Shown: positions 54,485-63,188 of the stretch, in pieces | Layout of the letters: each line of letters starts with the position of its first letter | Position numbering within the stretch: position 1 is the first letter of the stretch | DNA from: Sphingomonas sp. JUb134 | GTDB lineage: Bacteria > Pseudomonadota > Alphaproteobacteria > Sphingomonadales > Sphingomonadaceae | Assembly (NCBI RefSeq): GCF_004341505.2 | Contig: NZ_SLYP02000001.1 | Span: 2,814,501-2,878,500, forward strand | Length of the DNA: 64,000 nt | Reading direction: 5' to 3' | The notes under the pieces: generated by a model | The model's database searches: none | What the model was told of the DNA's origin: nothing | What the model saw: the letters and a program-made list of their open reading frames with translations, nothing else | Position numbers and translations under genes: made by a program

Positions 54485-55612
54485 GTGACAGACGTCGTCG
54501 AACTTACCAAGGCCCTGATCGCCGCCGAGAGCGTGACCCCTGCCCGCGGCCCGGTGTTCGATGTGCTGGAAGCCGCGCTGCTCCCGCTTGGCTTCGACGT
54601 CGACCGCTTCGTCTGTGGCGAGGCTCCGGACGGACCGGTCGAGAATCTCATCGCCGTTCGAGGCCAGGGGAGCCGACACCTTGCCTTCGCAGGCCATGTC
54701 GACGTGGTTCCTGCGGGCGACGGCTGGACGGCGGGCCCCTTCTCCGGCGAGGAGCGCGGCGGGCTGGTCTATGGCCGCGGTGCCGTCGACATGAAGGGGG
54801 CGGTCGCCGCCTTTGCCGCCGCCTGCGCGCAGGTGCCCGCCGACGCGGGTACGCTGTCGCTGCTGATCACCGGCGACGAGGAAGGCCCTGCGGTCTTCGG
54901 CACCCGCGCGATCATCGATCGCATGGCCGCGCGCGGCCTGGCACCGGATCTCTGCCTGGTCGGTGAGCCCACCTCGACCGCCCGGCTGGGTGACATGATC
55001 AAGATCGGTCGGCGCGGGTCGGTCAACATCTGGATCGAGGTGCACGGCCGGCAGGGGCACGTCGCCTATCCGCACCTTGCCGACAATCCGATTTCCCGCC
55101 TCGTCGGCGCGCTCGCGGAGATCGAGGCGCTGGTACTCGACGAGGGAACCGACTGGTTCCAGTCGTCGAATATCGAGGTGACCGACCTCGACGTCGGCAA
55201 CCCGGCCACCAATGTCATCCCGGGCCGGGCAGCTGCGCGACTGTCCATCCGCTTCAACGACCTGCATCGTGGCGACGCGCTAATCGAACGGGTTCGCGCG
55301 ATCGTGGCGCGGCACGCGCCCGATTCGCAGGTGATCGGCAAGGTCTCGGGCGAGGCGTTCCTGACCCCGCCGGGTGCGTTCTCGACCCTCGTCTCCGACT
55401 CGATCGGCGAGCACACGGGCCTCACGCCGGAGCTTTCGACCACGGGCGGCACTTCGGACGCCCGCTTCCTCTCCAGGCTTTGCCCGACGGTCGAGTTCGG
55501 ACTCCTGAACGCGACCATGCACAAGCTCGACGAGGCTGTGGCGGTTGAAGACCTGCGCAGCCTGCAGGCGATCTACGCGACCTTGGCGCGGCGCGCGCTC
55601 GACGCCGCCTAG
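54485..55612 (+). CDS. dapE: Succinyl-diaminopimelate desuccinylase
   Basis: 375 residues of the M20 dizinc family. Metal ligands: His in LAFAGHVDVVPAGDGW, Asp in VYGRGAVDMKGAVAAF, Glu pair in LLITGDEEGPAVFGT, His in LLNATMHKLDEAV. Hydrolyses N-succinyl-LL-2,6-diaminopimelate in the lysine/peptidoglycan pathway. GTG start at 54485 with GAGGGA upstream. Overlaps the end of the convergent GGDEF-EAL gene by 4 bp. Confidence 0.94.
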   Translation: MTDVVELTKALIAAESVTPARGPVFDVLEAALLPLGFDVDRFVCGEAPDGPVENLIAVRGQGSRHLAFAGHVDVVPAGDGWTAGPFSGEERGGLVYGRGAVDMKGAVAAFAAACAQVPADAGTLSLLITGDEEGPAVFGTRAIIDRMAARGLAPDLCLVGEPTSTARLGDMIKIGRRGSVNIWIEVHGRQGHVAYPHLADNPISRLVGALAEIEALVLDEGTDWFQSSNIEVTDLDVGNPATNVIPGRAAARLSIRFNDLHRGDALIERVRAIVARHAPDSQVIGKVSGEAFLTPPGAFSTLVSDSIGEHTGLTPELSTTGGTSDARFLSRLCPTVEFGLLNATMHKLDEAVAVEDLRSLQAIYATLARRALDAA

Positions 55613-57294
55613 CTGGCGAGTCGCCGCCCCGCCGCGGGCGAACCGAGCCAGTCGAGGAACGCCGCCTCCTCCATGGGCGCGGCGATCGCATAGCCCTGCA
55701 GGACGTCGCAGCCGATCATACGCAGGATCTTCGCCTGGTCCGCACTCTCGATCCCTTCGGCAACCGCCGTGCAGCCGAGCCCGTGGACCAGCCCCACCAG
55801 CGCCTGGGCGATCGCCCTCGCCTCCTCGCTCTGCGCCACATGGATGGTGAGCGCCCGGTCGAGCTTGACCCGGTCGATCGGAAGCTCGCGCAGCCGCGCG
55901 ATGCTCGAAAAGCCCGTCCCGAAATCATCGAGGGCGATGCTGGCCCCATCCCCGCGCAGCAGCGTCACCGCGTCCAGCGCGTCCTCGCTGCACCCCATCA
56001 GCAGCGACTCCTTGAGTTCCAGCTCGAGCATCGAGGCGGGCGCGCCGGCACTTGCGACCGCATCGCGCAGCTTGCGCACGAAGCTGGCATGGTCGAGCTC
56101 GCGCGCGCTGATGTTGACGCTCAGCCGGTGGCGTATCCCCTTCTCGTGCCAGCGCCCGATGGTGGCGGCCACGTCCTGGACGATCCGGTCGCCCAGTTCG
56201 ATGATCAGCCCCGTCTCCTCCGCGCACGGCAGGAAGCTGCCCGGCAGGCGCATGCCGTCCGGATGGTGCCACCGCACCAGCGCCTCGGCACCGCAGACCG
56301 AGCCGGTCGCGGCCAGCACCTGGGGCTGGAACACCAGGCCGAACTCGCCTCGGTCGATACCAGCGCGCAACTCCTGTTCCAGCGCCTTGCGCGCGGCCAA
56401 CCCGGCGGCAAGCGTTGCATCAAAGGCGTGGACCTGCCCCCGCCCCCCGGCCTTTGCGGCATACATCGCAATGTCGGCGGCGCGGGTCAGGTCCAAAAAG
56501 CTGGTGCCGTGCACCGGCCACTGCGCAATGCCGATCGAGGCGCCTGCCTGGATCTCCCCGCCGTGAAACCGATGGGCTCCTGCGAGCACGTTGAGAATGC
56601 CCAGCGCGGCACGTTTTGGTTCCTTCGCCGCCTGGCCGCAGAGCAGGATGTTGAACTCGTCGCCTCCCAGCCGCCCCACGATGGGCTGCTCCTCTACCAG
56701 CCCGCCTGAAAGATGCTCCGCTGCCTGGCGAAGGCGCTGCCCGACCTGCGCCAGCAGCAAGTCGCCGGTCGCATGGCCATAGGTGTCGTTGACCGCCTTG
56801 AATCGGTCGAGATCCAGGAACAGCAGCGCGGCCGGCGGGCTCGGCTGCATCCGCGCCAGCCGTTCCAGCCGTTCCTCGACGAGCTGCTGGAAATGGGAAC
56901 GGTTGGGCAGCTCGGTCACGGTGTCGATCTGCGCAGCGCGCTCCACCGCGGCCAGCGTTGTGCGCAACTGCTCGAACAGCGCCTGCATGGCGCGGGCGAG
57001 GCTCGGCACGAAGCTCCAGACCTCCCGCGGGATCGGGCTCTGGAGATCGCCGCGCGTCGCCTTGCTCAGCCGCAGGATCGCCTCGTCCACAGCGCCCGCC
57101 GTGGTGGAGACGTGGCGTTCGGCCGATGCCCAGCACATGGTCGCACACACCACCGCCGGGATCAGCGCGCTCGACGCGGTGAGCGCGTCCAGCCGGCCGT
57201 GGGTGGTCGCCAGGAGAGCGAGAAAGAAGCTGACGGCGCCCGCGCAGGCGGCGAACACGATCGCACGACGCTTGAGCGACTTGGCGTGCAGCAA
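55609..57294 (-). CDS. Membrane GGDEF-EAL cyclic-di-GMP protein
   Basis: 561 residues. Two N-terminal membrane segments (IVFAACAGAVSFFLALLA; LIPAVVCATMCWASA), a short linker helix, a GGDEF domain (TELPNRSHFQQLVEER, LFLDLDRFKAVNDTYGHA, VGRLGGDEFNILLCG; signature intact) and an EAL domain (CGAEALVRWHHPDGM, NISARELDHASFVRKL, LELELKESLLMG, IALDDFGTGFSSIARL, AEGIESADQAKIL). EAL catalytic residues look conserved, so it can be cyclase, phosphodiesterase or both. Confidence 0.94.
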   Translation of the reverse strand: MLHAKSLKRRAIVFAACAGAVSFFLALLATTHGRLDALTASSALIPAVVCATMCWASAERHVSTTAGAVDEAILRLSKATRGDLQSPIPREVWSFVPSLARAMQALFEQLRTTLAAVERAAQIDTVTELPNRSHFQQLVEERLERLARMQPSPPAALLFLDLDRFKAVNDTYGHATGDLLLAQVGQRLRQAAEHLSGGLVEEQPIVGRLGGDEFNILLCGQAAKEPKRAALGILNVLAGAHRFHGGEIQAGASIGIAQWPVHGTSFLDLTRAADIAMYAAKAGGRGQVHAFDATLAAGLAARKALEQELRAGIDRGEFGLVFQPQVLAATGSVCGAEALVRWHHPDGMRLPGSFLPCAEETGLIIELGDRIVQDVAATIGRWHEKGIRHRLSVNISARELDHASFVRKLRDAVASAGAPASMLELELKESLLMGCSEDALDAVTLLRGDGASIALDDFGTGFSSIARLRELPIDRVKLDRALTIHVAQSEEARAIAQALVGLVHGLGCTAVAEGIESADQAKILRMIGCDVLQGYAIAAPMEEAAFLDWLGSPAAGRRLAS

Positions 57295-57355
57295 CTCAAA
57301 CGTCTCCCTTCTGCGCGTTCATGAAACGACACAGTGTGGGCGAAAGAGTTAAATT

Positions 57356-57919
57356 TCAGCGCCCATGCGTAACCTGACGACGTAAAATTACGTAGAGGGC
57401 GCCTGCGCCGCCATGGCGCGGATGCGAACCCCGCACTGCTGCGATGCGATCCGCATGCCGGGAAGCGGCGAGCCAGTCGGGCACGGCCGCCCGGATCGCG
57501 CCTCTGGCGAAGGGGCGCTCCGCATCGGGGCGTGGCGCACGTCCCGTCACCAGCAGCAGCACGCGATCGCCGCGGGCGATCGAGCGTTCCAGCGCACGGT
57601 CTAGCATCGCATGTGCCGAGGCCAGGCTGTGGCCGTGCAGGTCGAAACTGCTATCGGGCGAGACGAGGCCGCGCGAGAGCCGGCGATCCCAGCTGCCGTC
57701 GAGGAGATTGGATACCGCGGGCGCCGGAGCCTGCACCGCCGCCGGCTGGCGCAGCGGCGGGACCCGGCCACGTGGCGGCTTCGGCTTCGGCTCGAGGACC
57801 GGTGGTGGCGGAAGCGGCTTGGGCTTGGGCTTGGCCGGCGTGGCGTGCAGCGGTCTCAGGCCCGCGGTGACCCGCGCCCAGAGCGCCGCCTCGCCATCGC
57901 TAAGGCGTCGGCCGGCCAC
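57356..57919 (-). CDS. Smr domain protein
   Basis: 187 residues. Pro/Lys-rich middle (TPAKPKPKPLPPPPVLEPKP) then a Smr domain: SFDLHGHSLASAHAMLDRAL (D-L-H-G motif), RVLLLVTGRAPR, GAIRAAVPDWLAA, HGGAGALYVILRR (G-G-x-G-A). Smr domains are DNA/RNA endonucleases or binding modules, often in MutS2. Its start lies within the 3' end of mltA (20-bp overlap), so the two are coupled. Confidence 0.92.
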   Translation of the reverse strand: MAGRRLSDGEAALWARVTAGLRPLHATPAKPKPKPLPPPPVLEPKPKPPRGRVPPLRQPAAVQAPAPAVSNLLDGSWDRRLSRGLVSPDSSFDLHGHSLASAHAMLDRALERSIARGDRVLLLVTGRAPRPDAERPFARGAIRAAVPDWLAASRHADRIAAVRGSHPRHGGAGALYVILRRQVTHGR

Positions 57920-59180
57920 CGCGCCCTGCGTTCAATCGCGCCACCGCACCCCGGGGGAGCAGCACGAAGGCGGTGCCGCGCGCGGACATGCCGCCCGCGA
58001 TCGCTCGCGCCTCGTCCCCGGCGCCCCAGAAGGTGTCGAAGCGGTTGGCGCCCTTGATCGCGCCGCCGGTGTCCTGCGCCACCCACAGCCCGGTGGCGTC
58101 GGTGCGATCCATCGACAGGAACACCGGCGCGCCCAGCGGCACGAACTTGGGATCCGCGGCAACGCTCGCCTGCCCCGTGACTGGAACGCCCAAGGCGCCG
58201 AGCGGCCCCGCGCCCGTCAGCTCGCGGAAGAACACGAAGCTCTTGTTCTCGCGCATGATCGCGCGGCCCTCGGCAGGATGCGCACGCAGCCATGCGACGA
58301 TGCCCTGCATCGAGGACTGGCCGGGCCCGAGCAGGCCACGGTCCTTCATCAGCTTGCCGATGCCGGTGTAGTCGCGCCCGTTCTGGCCGGCATAGCCGAT
58401 CCGCATGACCGACCCGTCCGGCAACCGCAGGCGACCCGAGCCCTGTACCTGGAGGAAGAAGAACTCGATCGGGTCCGCCGCCCAGCCGATCTCCAGGCCG
58501 CGTCCTGACAGCGCGCCTTCCTCGATCTGGGTGCGGTCATAATAGGGAACGAAGCTGCTGCCCTCGACCCGGCCGCGGATGCGCTTGCCCTTGTACGCGT
58601 CCGAAAAGAGGCCGAGGTCGACTTCGACCAGATCGCTCGGCTTCGCATAAACGGGCACGTCATAGCCGCGCTCGCGCCGGCGGGATCCGGCGATCTCGGG
58701 CTCGAAATAGCCGGTTGCGAAGGCGCGGCCCTCGCCAACCTGTGCGGGCTCGAACTGGGTGGCGAAGAACTGCATCGCGCCGCCGGCGGGCACCGTCGCT
58801 GCGGCATTGCAGGCAGCGGCCCAGTCACCGGGCTGCGTCAGGCCGCTCGCATCGGTGCGGCGGACGAGCGAAGGACAACTAATGCGGAAGGCCGCCAGCG
58901 CCCGCTCGGCACTCTCCGGCGTGATCGGCAGGCTGGAGGGTCCGGCAAGGACGCCGCTCGCGGCCGCAGTCACCGCGCCCGCGACCGGGGCTACCGCAGC
59001 CGGTGCCATCGGCGTCGCCGCCACCGGCTGCCGCACGGGAAGCGCGGTTGACGGCGGCCGCGTGGCGGAAGGCCGCGCGGGCGCTGGCGCGGTCTCCATG
59101 CCGCGCGGCACGATGGTGTTCGAACAACCTGCCAGCAGTACCGCCAGTGCCGCCGCCCCCCACATCCGCATCGAGGTCAC
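57900..59180 (-). CDS. mltA: Membrane-bound lytic murein transglycosylase A
   Basis: 426 residues. Signal peptide with lipobox (WGAAALAVLLAGCS), Pro/Ala-rich linker, then the MltA domain (FATQFEPAQVGEGRAFATGY, FEPEIAGSRRRERGYDVPVY, GRVEGSSFVPYYDRTQIEEG, FFLQVQGSGRLRLPDG) and 3D domain (FLSMDRTDATGLWVAQDTGG, AIKGANRFDTFWGAGDEARA) with the catalytic Asp region. Cleaves glycan strands to 1,6-anhydro ends in the outer-membrane/peptidoglycan space. GTG start at 59180 overlaps the upstream stop. Confidence 0.94.
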   Translation of the reverse strand: MTSMRMWGAAALAVLLAGCSNTIVPRGMETAPAPARPSATRPPSTALPVRQPVAATPMAPAAVAPVAGAVTAAASGVLAGPSSLPITPESAERALAAFRISCPSLVRRTDASGLTQPGDWAAACNAAATVPAGGAMQFFATQFEPAQVGEGRAFATGYFEPEIAGSRRRERGYDVPVYAKPSDLVEVDLGLFSDAYKGKRIRGRVEGSSFVPYYDRTQIEEGALSGRGLEIGWAADPIEFFFLQVQGSGRLRLPDGSVMRIGYAGQNGRDYTGIGKLMKDRGLLGPGQSSMQGIVAWLRAHPAEGRAIMRENKSFVFFRELTGAGPLGALGVPVTGQASVAADPKFVPLGAPVFLSMDRTDATGLWVAQDTGGAIKGANRFDTFWGAGDEARAIAGGMSARGTAFVLLPRGAVARLNAGRGGRPTP

Positions 59181-59851
59181 GCCTCGTCGGTGTCGGAAAG
59201 CTTCCAGTTCGGATCGCCGCTCTTGAGCATCCGTGCGAAGGTCCAGACGTCGTGCGTCTCGACCGCGTCCGTCAGCGAGCCGGCGACCACCTGGCCCTCC
59301 GCATCGCGCGTGACAGCCGCGATGTCGGCGTCGAAGCGCACCGTGACGCGGGCGAGGCCGCCGGCGACACTCGCGTCGCTGATCACCGCGCGCTCGATCG
59401 ACACCAGCCGGTTGTCCAGCGTGTGGCCCGCCTCTTCCCGCGCTTCGATCGCGGCCGCGAACGCCGTCTGCACCTCGGCCTCGGTGAGCCAGGCGAGGGT
59501 ATCGCGGTCGCCCTTCCAGAAGGCTTCCAGGATCATGCGGTAGGCGGACTTGGCACCTTCCAGGAACTCGGCGACGTCGAAGGTCGGGTCGCTGCCGACG
59601 ATGGCGCGCAGGCCGTTCTCGGCCGCGGGCTCGACATGGCGCTGGGTGACGTCGCGCGGCTCCGGCTGCACATCGATCGTGCGGGGCACCGGCGGCACGC
59701 CGACGCGCTCCTCGGCGGGGCGGGCGAGCGGCTGTTCATGGCCGGTGCGCTTGCCCAGCACCGCGTAGAGACGCAGTGCGAGGAACCCCGCGACCATTCC
59801 CAGAAGAACAACGACCAGCACTTCGCCTCCCAAATCTGACGCGATCAACAT
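59177..59851 (-). CDS. Tim44-like domain protein (TimA type)
   Basis: 224 residues. N-terminal membrane segment (VLVVVLLGMVAGFLALRLYA), a Pro/Glu linker, then the Tim44 domain: EFLEGAKSAYRMILEAFWKG, DTLAWLTEAEVQTAFAAAIE, RLVSIERAVISDASVAGGLA, ETHDVWTFARMLKSGDPNWK. Bacterial homologues of mitochondrial Tim44, found beside mltA and Smr genes in alphaproteobacteria. ATG at 59851 (MLIASDLGGEV). Divergent from secB across 142 bp that should hold both promoters. Confidence 0.92.
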   Translation of the reverse strand: MLIASDLGGEVLVVVLLGMVAGFLALRLYAVLGKRTGHEQPLARPAEERVGVPPVPRTIDVQPEPRDVTQRHVEPAAENGLRAIVGSDPTFDVAEFLEGAKSAYRMILEAFWKGDRDTLAWLTEAEVQTAFAAAIEAREEAGHTLDNRLVSIERAVISDASVAGGLARVTVRFDADIAAVTRDAEGQVVAGSLTDAVETHDVWTFARMLKSGDPNWKLSDTDEA

Positions 59852-59993
59852 AGGGGCAAGCAGAGCCAGTTTCAAATGGCTGCGGGCGGTCCATCGCACG
59901 GGCGCCGCCGTTGAACTGGCGCCGATCGCCTGCTAGGCGCCGAGCCGAAAAACGCGGCAGGCCGCAAAGCTATCCTTCAGCAAGGAAATTCCC

Positions 59994-60509
59994 ATGGACG
60001 ACCAGAACGACGCCGGCCTCGACGAGAGCTTCGCCAACGGTGCCGACACCCAGCCGCAGGTCGGCGTCCTGTCGCAATATGTGAAGGATCTGTCGTTCGA
60101 GAACCCGAACGCGCCGGGCATCTACCAGGTGCAGGGCCAGCCCAAGCTCGACGTGCAGTTCAACATCGGCGCTACCACCGTCGGCGAGGGCGTGCATGAA
60201 GTGGTGCTCAAGATCGAGGCACGCGCCGACGTCGAGGGCCAGGCGCTCTACCTCATCGAGCTGAGCTATGCCGGCCTGTTCGGCCTGCGCAACATCCCGG
60301 ACGAGCACCTCCAGCCGTTCCTGCTGGCCGAAGCGCCGCGCATCATCTTCCCGTTCGCGCGCCGTGTGCTCGCCGATGCGGTCCGCGACGGCGGCTTCCC
60401 GCCGCTGATGCTGGAGCCGATCGACTTCGGCGCGCTCTACATGCAGCAGGCGGCGGCCGCTGCCGGCGAACTGTCGGGCAACGCTGCCGGCACGATCGGC
60501 CACGCCTGA
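59994..60509 (+). CDS. secB: Protein-export chaperone SecB
   Basis: 171 residues. VLSQYVKDLSFENPNAPGIY, QVQGQPKLDVQFNIGATTVG, YLIELSYAGLFGLRNIPDEH, LLAEAPRIIFPFARRVLADA: complete SecB, a tetrameric chaperone handing preproteins to SecA. Acidic N-terminal extension as usual in alphaproteobacteria. Ala/Gly-rich tail. Confidence 0.97.
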   Translation: MDDQNDAGLDESFANGADTQPQVGVLSQYVKDLSFENPNAPGIYQVQGQPKLDVQFNIGATTVGEGVHEVVLKIEARADVEGQALYLIELSYAGLFGLRNIPDEHLQPFLLAEAPRIIFPFARRVLADAVRDGGFPPLMLEPIDFGALYMQQAAAAAGELSGNAAGTIGHA

Positions 60510-60550
60510 TCCTTGACCTGCGAACGGGCTGACCAAGGCGGCTGACCGGA

Positions 60551-62113
60551 ATGAAGCTCGTTCGCACCCTCGGCTCGGTTGGAGGGCTCACGCTCGCCAG
60601 CCGGGTCCTGGCGCTGGTGCGCGATTCGCTGCAGGCGCGCTATGTGGGGGCGAGCTTTGCCTCCGACGCCTTCACCATCGCGTTCCGCCTGCCCAACATG
60701 TTCCGCGCTTTGTTCGCGGAAGGCGCGTTCAACGCCGCCTTCATCCCCATGTTCAACCGCAAGGTCGGCGAGACCGGTGAGCTTTCGGCCGGGCTCGATT
60801 TCGCAGAGCGCGCGCTGTCGGTGCTGTTCGCGGTGCTGCTCGGCTTCACCGCAATCATGCTGGCCGCCGCCTGGCCGATCACCTGGGCGATGTCGCTCGG
60901 CTTCAACAACGCCACGCCCGACCAGTTCGCCTTTGCGGTCCAGCTGTCGCGGATCACCATCCCCTATCTGATGCTGATCTCGCTGGCCTCGCTGCTCGGC
61001 GGCATTCTCAACTCGCTCGACAAGTTCTGGGTCAACGCCGCCGCGCCGATCCTGCTCAACATCGCGATGGTCACCGCGCTCGTCTTCTTCAACGGCGATC
61101 CGTACGAGACCGCGCGCGCGCAGGCGGTCGCGGTTCCGATCGGCGGCCTTTTGCAGCTTGGCTGGCTGGCGCTCGCCTGCCGCCGCGCCGGCGTGTCGCT
61201 GCGCCCACGCCTGCCCCGCGTCGATCCGGAAGTGAAACGGCTGATGAAGCTGATCCTTCCGGCTGCGATGGGGGCCGGTGCGTCGCAGGTGAACCTGCTG
61301 ATCTCCAGCGCGCTGGCAGCCCGGCTGCTCGCGGCCGGGTCGATCTCCTACATCTATTATGCCGACCGGCTGAACCAGCTGCCGCTGGGGCTGATCGGGA
61401 TCGGGCTCGGCACCATTCTCCTTCCCACCATCTCACGCCTGCTGGGCGCCGGGCGCGAGGCGGAGGCGATGGAGACGCAGAACCGCGGCACCGAGCTCGC
61501 GCTGTTCCTGACGCTGCCGGCAATGGTGGCGCTGATCGTCGCCGCCGAGCCGATCGTGCGCGGGCTCTTCCAGTACGGCGCGTTCGACGCAGCCGACACG
61601 CGCGCCTGCGCCTGGGCGCTCGCCGGCTTTTCGGTCGGCCTGCCCTCCTATGTGCTCGTCAAGGTGCTGACGCCCGGCTTCTACGCGCGCCAGGATACGC
61701 GTACGCCGGTGCGCTACGCGATGTGGTCGGTGGGCGTGAACATCGTCGCCAACATCGTCCTGATCCCGCTGCTGGGCCATGTCGGGCCGCCGCTCGCCAC
61801 CGCCCTCGCCTCCACCGTCAACGTAGCCATGCTGTACCGCACGCTTCGCAAGCGCGGGCATTTCGCCGTCGACGCGCAACTGCGCCGCCGCCTTCCCCGA
61901 CTCGCCCTCGCGGCGCTGCTGATGGGGGCAGCCGTGTTCGGCCTGGAGAGCCTGCTCGATCCGTATCTGATCGGGCCGATGGCCATGCGCTACGCAGCCC
62001 TTGTGGTGCTGGTCGGAACCGGCTGCGCGATCTATGGACTGGCCTGCTTCGTCACCGGCGCGTTCCGGGTGGCGGACGTGAAGGCGCTGATTCGGCGCCG
62101 CAGCACCAACTGA
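60551..62113 (+). CDS. murJ: Lipid II flippase MurJ
   Basis: 520 residues, about 14 membrane segments of the MATE/MOP fold (LGFTAIMLAAAWPITWAMSL, IPYLMLISLASLLGGILNSL, LNIAMVTALVFF, LLQLGWLALACRRAGV, and on to the C-terminus). Starts VRTLGSVGGLTLASRVLALV, with FRLPNMFRALFAEGAFNAAF, the family signature. Flips lipid II for peptidoglycan synthesis. 41 bp after secB; both probably in one unit with trpS. Confidence 0.96.
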   Translation: MKLVRTLGSVGGLTLASRVLALVRDSLQARYVGASFASDAFTIAFRLPNMFRALFAEGAFNAAFIPMFNRKVGETGELSAGLDFAERALSVLFAVLLGFTAIMLAAAWPITWAMSLGFNNATPDQFAFAVQLSRITIPYLMLISLASLLGGILNSLDKFWVNAAAPILLNIAMVTALVFFNGDPYETARAQAVAVPIGGLLQLGWLALACRRAGVSLRPRLPRVDPEVKRLMKLILPAAMGAGASQVNLLISSALAARLLAAGSISYIYYADRLNQLPLGLIGIGLGTILLPTISRLLGAGREAEAMETQNRGTELALFLTLPAMVALIVAAEPIVRGLFQYGAFDAADTRACAWALAGFSVGLPSYVLVKVLTPGFYARQDTRTPVRYAMWSVGVNIVANIVLIPLLGHVGPPLATALASTVNVAMLYRTLRKRGHFAVDAQLRRRLPRLALAALLMGAAVFGLESLLDPYLIGPMAMRYAALVVLVGTGCAIYGLACFVTGAFRVADVKALIRRRSTN

Positions 62114-62152
62114 TCGGCGGCCGCTGCACCGCCCAAGCGCAAGGACCACAAG

Positions 62153-63157
62153 ATGCGTGTCGTCTCCGGCATCCAGACCACCGGCAATCTGCACCTCGGC
62201 AACTATCTGGGCGCCATCAAGCAGTGGGTCGCGATGCAGGATGCGATGCAACCGGGCGACGACTGCCTGTTCTTCCTGGCCGATCTCCATGCGCTGACCG
62301 TCACGCAGGATCCCAAGGAACTCGCCGACAATACCATCGGCATGGCGGCCACGCTGCTCGCGGCCGGCATCGATCCTGACCGCTCGATCCTGTTCAACCA
62401 GGCGCGCGTGCCTGCGCACAGCGAGCTGTGCTGGCTGCTGATGGGCACCGCCCGCATGGGCTGGCTCAACCGCATGACCCAGTGGAAGGACAAGGCCGGC
62501 AAGAACCGCGAGGGCGCGAGCGCCGGCCTCTTCACCTACCCGGTGCTCCAGGCCGCGGACATCCTCGCCTACAAGGCGACGCACGTGCCAGTGGGCGAGG
62601 ATCAGAAGCAGCATCTGGAGCTGGCGCGCGACATCGCGACCAAGTTCAACACCGACACCGGCGTCGAGCTCTTCCCGCTGCCCGATCCGCTGATCTCGGC
62701 CGCCGCGCCGCGCATCATGAGCTTGCGCGACGGCACGGCCAAGATGTCCAAGTCCGATCCGTCGGACATGAGCCGCATCAACCTGATCGACGACGATGAC
62801 ACCATCGCCGCCAAGTTCCGCAAGGCGCGCACCGATCCGGATCCCCTGCCCGACAGCTTCGACGGCCTCGAAGGCCGGGCCGAGGCGAAGAACCTCGTCA
62901 CCATCTATGCGGCACTCGCGGACACGACGCCGCAGTCGGTGGTGGAGCAATACGCCGGCCAGGGATTCGGGACTTTCAAGCCCGCCCTGGCGGATCTGGC
63001 CGTCGCCGTGCTCGGCCCGATCCGGGATCGCCTGACCCGCCTGCTGGACGACCGCGACACGGTCTCGGCCGCCCTCGCCAAGGGCGCGGGCAAGGCAACG
63101 GCGCTTGCCGCTCCGACGCTGCGGTCGGCTCAGGAGGCCTTGGGCCTGCAGGTCTGA
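62153..63157 (+). CDS. trpS: Tryptophanyl-tRNA synthetase
   Basis: 334 residues of class I aaRS. TTGNLHLGNYLGAIKQWV (HIGH-like motif), FFLADLHALTVTQDP, YPVLQAADILAYKATHVPVG EDQKQH (split here as seen), TAKMSKSDPSDMSRINL (KMSKS). Complete. Charges tRNA-Trp. ATG at 62153, 39 bp after murJ. Confidence 0.97.
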   Translation: MRVVSGIQTTGNLHLGNYLGAIKQWVAMQDAMQPGDDCLFFLADLHALTVTQDPKELADNTIGMAATLLAAGIDPDRSILFNQARVPAHSELCWLLMGTARMGWLNRMTQWKDKAGKNREGASAGLFTYPVLQAADILAYKATHVPVGEDQKQHLELARDIATKFNTDTGVELFPLPDPLISAAAPRIMSLRDGTAKMSKSDPSDMSRINLIDDDDTIAAKFRKARTDPDPLPDSFDGLEGRAEAKNLVTIYAALADTTPQSVVEQYAGQGFGTFKPALADLAVAVLGPIRDRLTRLLDDRDTVSAALAKGAGKATALAAPTLRSAQEALGLQV

Positions 63158-63188
63158 GCCAACCCTGCCCCACGCCGGCCGGCGTCCC